Below, one piece after another: positions 59,339 through 64,000 of a stretch of 64,000 nt of DNA. This DNA comes from CAZNOG01 sp964574635 (GTDB taxonomy: Bacteria; Bacteroidota; Bacteroidia; Flavobacteriales_D; Cryomorphaceae). Position 1 is the stretch's first letter. Every line of letters starts with the position of its first letter. The translations under genes were made by a program, and so were the position numbers. Below the pieces are notes generated by a model that saw only the letters and a list, made by a program, of their open reading frames with translations, ran no database searches and was not told where the DNA came from. Location: the NCBI GenBank assembly GCA_964574635.1, contig CAZNOG010000015.1, forward strand, positions 33,078 to 97,077. The letters run 5' to 3'.

Positions 59339-59893
59339 TCAATTTTCGGTGCCGGTGAGAATGTCTTCGATCTCGTCGAAATACTTTTGGCGAAACTTCC
59401 CCACCGCCCGGTAGACGATCTCACCTCGGGGGTCGAGCAGAAAAAAATACGGTTCGTTTTTGTCGTCCACGCCGATGTTTTCAAAAGGTCCGCGATCGCC
59501 GGAATACACCAGCACGTGCTCGAGCACCATGCTCTCGTTGTTCTCCCTCAACTTCTTCACGACTTTGCCCTTCACCGCCTGCGAGGCTCCGGTAAAGAGC
59601 GGGAGAAAACACACTTCCACGTCGAAGAGTTGATCCATCAACCCCGTTTTTGCGATGAACTTGTTGAACACCGGCGTTTGCCACGTGCGGAGGTCTTCCT
59701 CGGCTTGCTTCCCCGCGCCCACTCCGATCAATGCATATCGGCCGGCAAATTCCCCGGGCACCACGACGGTTTTTCCCGAAATGGTTTCGGCTTCCACGGT
59801 GGGAAACGATTGTGCGAAAGAGGTAAAACAACTTCCGACGAGAAGCGCAGACAAGGTGAACGCAAGAATTTTCGGTCTTTGAAAAAGGTGCAC
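59339..59893 (-). CDS. Exported thioredoxin-like protein, unknown function
   Basis: A 184-residue protein with a signal peptide (to about residue 28, SFAQ). The mature part starts FPTVEAETISGKTVVVPGEFAGRYALIGV, the opening of thioredoxin-like folds, but there is no CxxC. EEDLRTWQTPVFNKFI, DVEVCFLPLFTG and YFFLLDPRGEIVYRAVGKF complete a TlpA/AhpC-like sandwich. Similar Bacteroidota proteins are uncharacterised. Without the redox pair an oxidoreductase role is unlikely. Single gene. Confidence 0.75.
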   Translation of the reverse strand: MHLFQRPKILAFTLSALLVGSCFTSFAQSFPTVEAETISGKTVVVPGEFAGRYALIGVGAGKQAEEDLRTWQTPVFNKFIAKTGLMDQLFDVEVCFLPLFTGASQAVKGKVVKKLRENNESMVLEHVLVYSGDRGPFENIGVDDKNEPYFFLLDPRGEIVYRAVGKFRQKYFDEIEDILTGTEN

Positions 59894-59977
59894 GTGGTGA
59901 AAATATGAAGTTCGTAAAAGCGGAAGTCCCGCTTCACGAGGTGAACGGGACTTCCCAATCAGGTATTGCGGAGGGGA

Positions 59978-60667
59978 TCAGTTTTCCACGCGGGTCACGC
60001 TTTCGATCACCACCGGTTCTTTGGGCCAATCGGCGTGGCGGTTGAAATTGCCGGTCGGCACTTGGCGTATGGCGTTCACCACGTCCATGCCCGAAATCAC
60101 TTTTCCGAACACCGCGTATCCAGGATTGCCCGGGCGGTAGTCGAGAGCTTTGTTGTCCTGAACGTTGATGAAAAATTGGGAGGTCGCCGAATTGGGCACA
60201 TTGGTTCGCGCCATGGCGATGGTGCCCACCGCGTTGCTCAGGCCGTTCTGACTTTCGAGGACGATGGGTGCTTTGGTTTCTTTTTGTGTTCCGTCGGACG
60301 TGAAACCTCCGCCTTGAATCATAAAGTTGGGGATCACACGATGGAAAATGGTCCCGTTGTAGTGGCCCTCATCGACGTACGAGAGAAAATTCTCTACGGT
60401 AATGGGTGCGCGGGCACGGTCGAGTTCGATGGTGATCTCCCCCATCGAAGTGACCATGAGCACCTGAACGGCATCGGTTTTTTGAGGATCTTGTTCGGAC
60501 ATTTCCATTTGATTTTGATTCGTTTGGGTTTCCATTGCCACCAATTCGGGAGCTTCTTCCCTTTGGGCGGCTTCTGTGATTTCTTCGGCTTGTTGGGATT
60601 CGGCAAAATTGCCGCAGGAAATCAACAGGCCGAGCACTGCGATGGACAGGAATTTCGTGAATTTCAT
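59978..60667 (-). CDS. Cyclophilin-type peptidyl-prolyl isomerase lipoprotein
   Basis: A 229-residue protein. Lipobox LISC (Cys18), a 45-residue Gln/Glu-rich linker, then a cyclophilin domain: ITIELDRARAPITVENFLSYVDEGHYNGTIFHRVIPNFMIQGGGF with the catalytic Arg in FHRVI, SATSQFFINVQDN and YAVFGKVISGMDVV. Probably helps fold exported proteins at the outer face of the inner membrane or in the periplasm. Confidence 0.94.
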   Translation of the reverse strand: MKFTKFLSIAVLGLLISCGNFAESQQAEEITEAAQREEAPELVAMETQTNQNQMEMSEQDPQKTDAVQVLMVTSMGEITIELDRARAPITVENFLSYVDEGHYNGTIFHRVIPNFMIQGGGFTSDGTQKETKAPIVLESQNGLSNAVGTIAMARTNVPNSATSQFFINVQDNKALDYRPGNPGYAVFGKVISGMDVVNAIRQVPTGNFNRHADWPKEPVVIESVTRVEN

Positions 60668-60785
60668 GGGTTTATTTGGTTTGGTTCAACAGGTATTTGG
60701 CGAAACGGCGCGTGATGCGCGGTTCCTGCGGAGCGGTAAAAGTAACCGATTCTTTCGTTGTGGACAATCCGTGTGCGCAACAACC

Positions 60786-62189
60786 TTAGAGATACGTATT
60801 GGCGATGTCGGCCAATTCCGACCGCTCACCCTTGCGAAGCGTGATGTGAGCGGCTATGGGGTGGTCTTTCACCCGAGACATGAGGTAGGACAAGCCGTTG
60901 CTCTGACTGTCGAGATACGGGGTGTCGATCTGGTTGATATCTCCGGTAAAAACGAGTTTGGTGTCGTCGCCGGCTCGGGAAATGATGGTTTTGATTTCGT
61001 GGGGCGTGAGGTTCTGGGCCTCGTCGATTATGAAGAAAATTTTCACCAGACTTCGCCCACGGATGTACGCCAAAGGTGAAATGGCGATCTTTTCCGTTTC
61101 CACCATCGTCTCGATGCGCTTGTAATTTTTGTCGGTGACGTTGAACTGGCTTTTAATGTAATTCAAGTTGTCCCACAGCGATTGCATGTATGGGTCTAAC
61201 TTGGACTGCACGTCGCCCGGCAGAAATCCGAGGTCGCGGTTGCTCAAGGGCACCACCGGCCGGGAGACGAAAATCTGCCGGTATCCGGACCGTTGCTGCA
61301 GTGCGGCCGCCAGCGCCAACAAAGTTTTTCCCGTTCCGGCCATCCCCTGTATGGACACCAATTTGATATCGGGATTGAGAAGCGCATCGAGCGCGAAATT
61401 CTGCTCCACATTCAAGGCCTTGATGCCGTATGCTTCCTGCTCAACCACGCGCTCGAGCACGTGTTCCTTCTTGTTGTACCTCGCCAAAACCGATTTCTTG
61501 CGGTTTCTGAGGATGAAGTATTTATTGGCTTCCAGAGAGATGCCGCCAAGAAGCCCGGGGTCTCCGATCCCCGATCGGAACAACGACTCCATCAACGGTT
61601 CGGAGGCGGGGCGAATTTCTTCCCTCGTGCGCTCCAAGTGTGAGATGTCTTTGACCTTTCCCGTTTCGTAATCCTCCGCGTGAAGGTTGAGGGCCTTGGC
61701 TTTCAAGCGCAAACAGGTATCCTTCGACACCAGCACCACGCGCTTATCGGCGTATTCCTTGCTGACGTTGAGGGCGGTGTGCAAAATTTTGTTGTCGTAC
61801 TTGCTTTCGCCGAACACCGATTCCGGATCGATGCCGTGCCCACGGGTATGCAGCACGACCTTGAACCGCCCCGAAGTTTCTCCGTTCAGGGCCACCCAAT
61901 CGCTGATCAATCGATCCTTCGAGATGCCGTCGATAAACCGGATGAATTCCCGTGCTTCGAAATTGACCGTGTCGTTGCCTTTCTTGAAATTGTCGAGTTC
62001 TTCCAGGACTTGGATAGGAAGCACCACGTCGTGTTCGTCGAAGTGTTTGATGGCATTGCTGTCGTACAAAATCACCGAAGTATCCAGAACGAATATCTTC
62101 TTCTCCGTTCGTCCCTTCTTCCGTGTGGCCGTGCTTTTCCGCTTAATTTTCTGATCCCCGTCTTTACCCGCCGTCTTTTTCGCTGCCAT
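60786..62189 (-). CDS. PIN-PhoH fusion ATPase (PhoH2 type)
   Basis: A 467-residue protein. A basic N-terminal 30 residues precede a PIN ribonuclease domain (KIFVLDTSVILYDSNAI; acidic residues in VLEELDNF and VVLVSKDTCLR), then a PhoH P-loop NTPase with Walker A IQGMAGTGKTLLALAAAL (about 270), SRPVVPLSNRDLGFLPGDV and Walker B IFFIIDEAQNLTP, ending LVFTGDINQID. PhoH2 proteins unwind and cleave RNA. ATG at 62189. Confidence 0.94.
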   Translation of the reverse strand: MAAKKTAGKDGDQKIKRKSTATRKKGRTEKKIFVLDTSVILYDSNAIKHFDEHDVVLPIQVLEELDNFKKGNDTVNFEAREFIRFIDGISKDRLISDWVALNGETSGRFKVVLHTRGHGIDPESVFGESKYDNKILHTALNVSKEYADKRVVLVSKDTCLRLKAKALNLHAEDYETGKVKDISHLERTREEIRPASEPLMESLFRSGIGDPGLLGGISLEANKYFILRNRKKSVLARYNKKEHVLERVVEQEAYGIKALNVEQNFALDALLNPDIKLVSIQGMAGTGKTLLALAAALQQRSGYRQIFVSRPVVPLSNRDLGFLPGDVQSKLDPYMQSLWDNLNYIKSQFNVTDKNYKRIETMVETEKIAISPLAYIRGRSLVKIFFIIDEAQNLTPHEIKTIISRAGDDTKLVFTGDINQIDTPYLDSQSNGLSYLMSRVKDHPIAAHITLRKGERSELADIANTYL

Positions 62190-62303
62190 AGTGAACGTTT
62201 TACGGGCTAAAGTTACCTCGGTGAATCCCCCTTGGAAACTCATCCGAAATCTGTTTTCCACAAAAGGAGGTGGATGTTCTTCACACGCCGATCCACGCGC
62301 TTC

Positions 62304-63284
62304 TCAGAACATCAGGAAGTGCCCTTTCACCTCTCCATCCGACCATTCCACTGCGGGTGAAGGGACTTTAATGAATCCGATTACACCGAAAACCGATCGC
62401 AGAAACCCGGACTTGGTCGGAATCCGCCTCGTGTCGATGTCGAGACCGAGAAAGAACCGGCGCCGGCGTTCGAATTCCGGAAGGGGCGCCCCGGTGGCAT
62501 TGAAAGTGGGATTCCCGTCTCCCCCCAACAACCCCGACGCACCGTACCCGAAGGAAACGCCCAACCACTCCGGCCATCGGTCGCCGAAGATTCCAAAGCT
62601 CTTCGGCATGAAGGTCAGCCATACGCGCTGTCCGTTATAGTCCTTGAATACGCGCTCCAAGTGGGTGGCTCCCAACGTTTCGGGACGAAGTGCCGCAAAA
62701 TCGGTAGGAGTGTATGAAAATTTGGCGATGATGCGCTGCTCCCCCCACAAGAATTCCTGTCCGGTAAATAACGCCACCCCGCCGATATTCGCGGCGACAT
62801 CGCTCGCACTGAAACCCCATTGCTCGGACAAACCGTCGAATACTTCCACGCCGGTGAGAAACAACAAGCTTACTCCCCCACCCAATAGCGCGCTTTGCTT
62901 TTGGGGCACTCCCGACCACCGAAACAATTCACCGGAATACTGACTCACTTGGTACCCCGTGAGCACGTGCCCGGTCTTGTCCATTTGAAGCCAGTGTTTG
63001 GAATCGTCGAAAAAATGAAACGATTGCGCCCGATGCTCTTTGTACCACAGTTCGCTCAATCCCACCATGCTCGCCACCCAGCCCGTTCCCAAGCCTATGG
63101 CGACACCGTGCAGGCGACCAATGTGCAACGTGTCTGAAGGCGGAGCGATTTGCGCCTTGCTCGGATTGACCGCCAAGAGCCACACCAGCAAAAACCCAAA
63201 ACACCTTGCGCCCCTCCGCGCGTACCGAATTCCGGCTGATGCGTCGAAGCGGAGGGCGGGCGAATAATCGGTCAGGTGTTGCAC
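62304..63284 (-). CDS. DUF2279 family exported protein
   Basis: A 326-residue protein from GTG 63284. A hydrophobic segment (about 28-40, CFGFLLVWLLAV) with NPSKA acts as signal peptide. The conserved DUF2279 core is ELWYKEHRAQSFHFFDDSKHWLQMDKTGHVLTGYQVSQYSGEL with two or more predicted helices after it, and a second half of beta strands. Related YfiM proteins are outer-membrane-associated; function unknown. No ATG exists near the signal peptide. Its start is ten bases after the msrA stop, so it is probably cotranscribed with msrA. Confidence 0.82.
   Translation of the reverse strand: MQHLTDYSPALRFDASAGIRYARRGARCFGFLLVWLLAVNPSKAQIAPPSDTLHIGRLHGVAIGLGTGWVASMVGLSELWYKEHRAQSFHFFDDSKHWLQMDKTGHVLTGYQVSQYSGELFRWSGVPQKQSALLGGGVSLLFLTGVEVFDGLSEQWGFSASDVAANIGGVALFTGQEFLWGEQRIIAKFSYTPTDFAALRPETLGATHLERVFKDYNGQRVWLTFMPKSFGIFGDRWPEWLGVSFGYGASGLLGGDGNPTFNATGAPLPEFERRRRFFLGLDIDTRRIPTKSGFLRSVFGVIGFIKVPSPAVEWSDGEVKGHFLMF
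63182..63206 (-). repeat. Dispersed-motif-like sequence inside the signal peptide of the DUF2279 gene
   Basis: Minus strand GTTTTGGGTTTTTGCTGGTG (one change in the core). It encodes CFGFLLVW, so it may be chance or a motif reused as coding sequence. Confidence 0.35.
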
Positions 63285-63294
63285 CGCCTGAAAT

Positions 63295-63858
63295 CTATGC
63301 CTTGCGAATCGGTTCTTGCGCGAGCAAGTCGGAAAATGCCTCGCGGAATTTTTCCACTTTCGGACGGATCACTACGCGGCAATACGCCTGGTCGGGATTG
63401 TTCAGATAGTAATCGCGATGCTCCGGTTCGGCAAGGAAGAAGTTTTTCAAGGGCTCGATGGCGGTCACCACGGGGTCGGAACCCTCGCGGATTTTGTCGG
63501 CCGCGGCTTTTGCCACGCGGGCGAGTTTCTCCTGCTCCTCGTCGTGGTAAAAAATCACGCTGCGGTACTGCGTGCCCACGTCGCCGCCTTGGCGATTCAG
63601 CGTGGTGGGATCGTGGGTGCGGAAAAACACCTCGAGCAACTCGGCGTACGAAATCACCGTGGGGTCAAACCGCACGCGCAAGACCTCGGCGTGGCCGGTT
63701 CGTCCGGTGCACACTTCTCTGTACGAAGGATTTATCACGTCGCCGCCCGAATACCCCGGCAGCACTTCCACCACGCCTTTGAGGCTCTGGTATACGGCTT
63801 CCGTGCACCAAAAGCAGCCCGAACCGAATGTGGCTTCTTCTATTTTTATGTCAGTCAT
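63295..63858 (-). CDS. msrA: Peptide methionine-S-sulfoxide reductase
   Basis: A 187-residue MsrA. Catalytic Cys in ATFGSGCFWCTEAVYQSLKGV (about Cys15), PGYSGGDVINPSYREVCTGRTGHAEVLRV, FFRTHDPTTLNRQGGDVGTQYRSVIFYHDEEQ are the family signatures. It repairs Met-S-sulfoxide in proteins. Cytoplasmic. ATG at 63858. Confidence 0.96.
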   Translation of the reverse strand: MTDIKIEEATFGSGCFWCTEAVYQSLKGVVEVLPGYSGGDVINPSYREVCTGRTGHAEVLRVRFDPTVISYAELLEVFFRTHDPTTLNRQGGDVGTQYRSVIFYHDEEQEKLARVAKAAADKIREGSDPVVTAIEPLKNFFLAEPEHRDYYLNNPDQAYCRVVIRPKVEKFREAFSDLLAQEPIRKA

Positions 63859-63987
63859 GATCGCAATTCAGTATTGATTTCGGCGGTTCTCGGCAGGCGC
63901 GTGTTTTACGCGCATTCCGCGGTCGCCCCCTTGAACGGGACGCGCGGGCAATGGCCGGCGATTTCCGCCCGTGTCGCGAAGTTCGAC

Positions 63988-63995
63988 TATTTTTG
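63988..63995 (+). promoter_or_regulatory. -7 box TATTTTTG near the right edge
   Basis: Exact TAnnTTTG on the plus strand five bases from the window end, with a GCGCGT/ACGCGC hairpin near 63898-63914 earlier. It probably serves a plus-strand gene beyond the window. Confidence 0.4.
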
Positions 63996-64000
63996 CCAAA

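Overview
The window looks like a chromosomal segment from a member of the Bacteroidota, probably a gliding, T9SS-bearing lineage of moderate GC. The signs are: two secreted proteins with type IX secretion C-terminal sorting domains (YPNP-type tails at about 40835-41059 and 42931-43155), a NrnA/GldI-like FKBP gene cluster, TonB-dependent receptors, a TPR-HTH regulator of the SusR type, HmuR-like and copper-type outer-membrane receptors, and many TAnnTTTG -7 promoter boxes, the Bacteroidota sigma consensus. I see no prophage, insertion sequence, CRISPR array or plasmid gene. I cannot place it to genus.

Layout. 1-556: start of a membrane glycosyltransferase (leaves the window). 557-2601: a 2-kb gene-free stretch holding three tandem, homologous, minus-strand transcription units of about 436 nt that look like structured non-coding RNAs. 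2602-4178: MhqO/MhqD-like thiol/quinone detoxification pair. 4272-5068: tRNAs Pro(CGG), Thr(CGT), Pro(TGG) and a DUF3820 gene. 5423-8307: LLM-type flavin oxidoreductase, a HipA-like kinase/DUF3037 pair and a His-rich lipoprotein. 8372-11730: tRNA-Ser(GCT), mtaB, suhB and a YD-repeat lipoprotein. 11737-20420: a six-gene minus-strand operon for maltodextrin use (pfkA, BadF-type sugar kinase, pgmB, GH65 phosphorylase, two GH13 lipoproteins), divergent from a Nudix-type regulator (20555-21313), with a perfect 7-5-7 inverted repeat between them.

21353-24497: a small exported protein and an HmuR-like TonB receptor. 24792-26519: heme A synthase and a macrodomain protein, divergent. 26605-29984: a copper-type TonB receptor, a His/Met-rich lipoprotein and a small Cys protein. 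30260-31491: OsmC and a Pmp3-domain lipoprotein. 31608-36025: lower phenylacetate pathway paaG-H-I-J-Y. 36211-42658: TPR-HTH sensor, a 985-residue Ig-like T9SS protein and an exported hydrolase. 42931-47838: T9SS subtilase, two FKBP lipoproteins, nrnA and a SET-domain protein. 48176-50223: dinB with a LexA-like XRE/S24 repressor (an SOS-like cassette). 50353-54638: DEAD-box helicase, SDR, UspA, patatin. 54967-63858: sixA, RluA-type synthase, mltF, ilvE, a thioredoxin-like exported protein, cyclophilin lipoprotein, PIN-PhoH, DUF2279 protein and msrA.

The two signals least explained by known families are (i) the tandem RNA array at 722-2490, where loop and stem changes preserve structure only when read on the minus strand, and (ii) a dispersed intergenic motif (core GGGTTTTTGTGGGTGTG) seen about 13 times in 64 kb.
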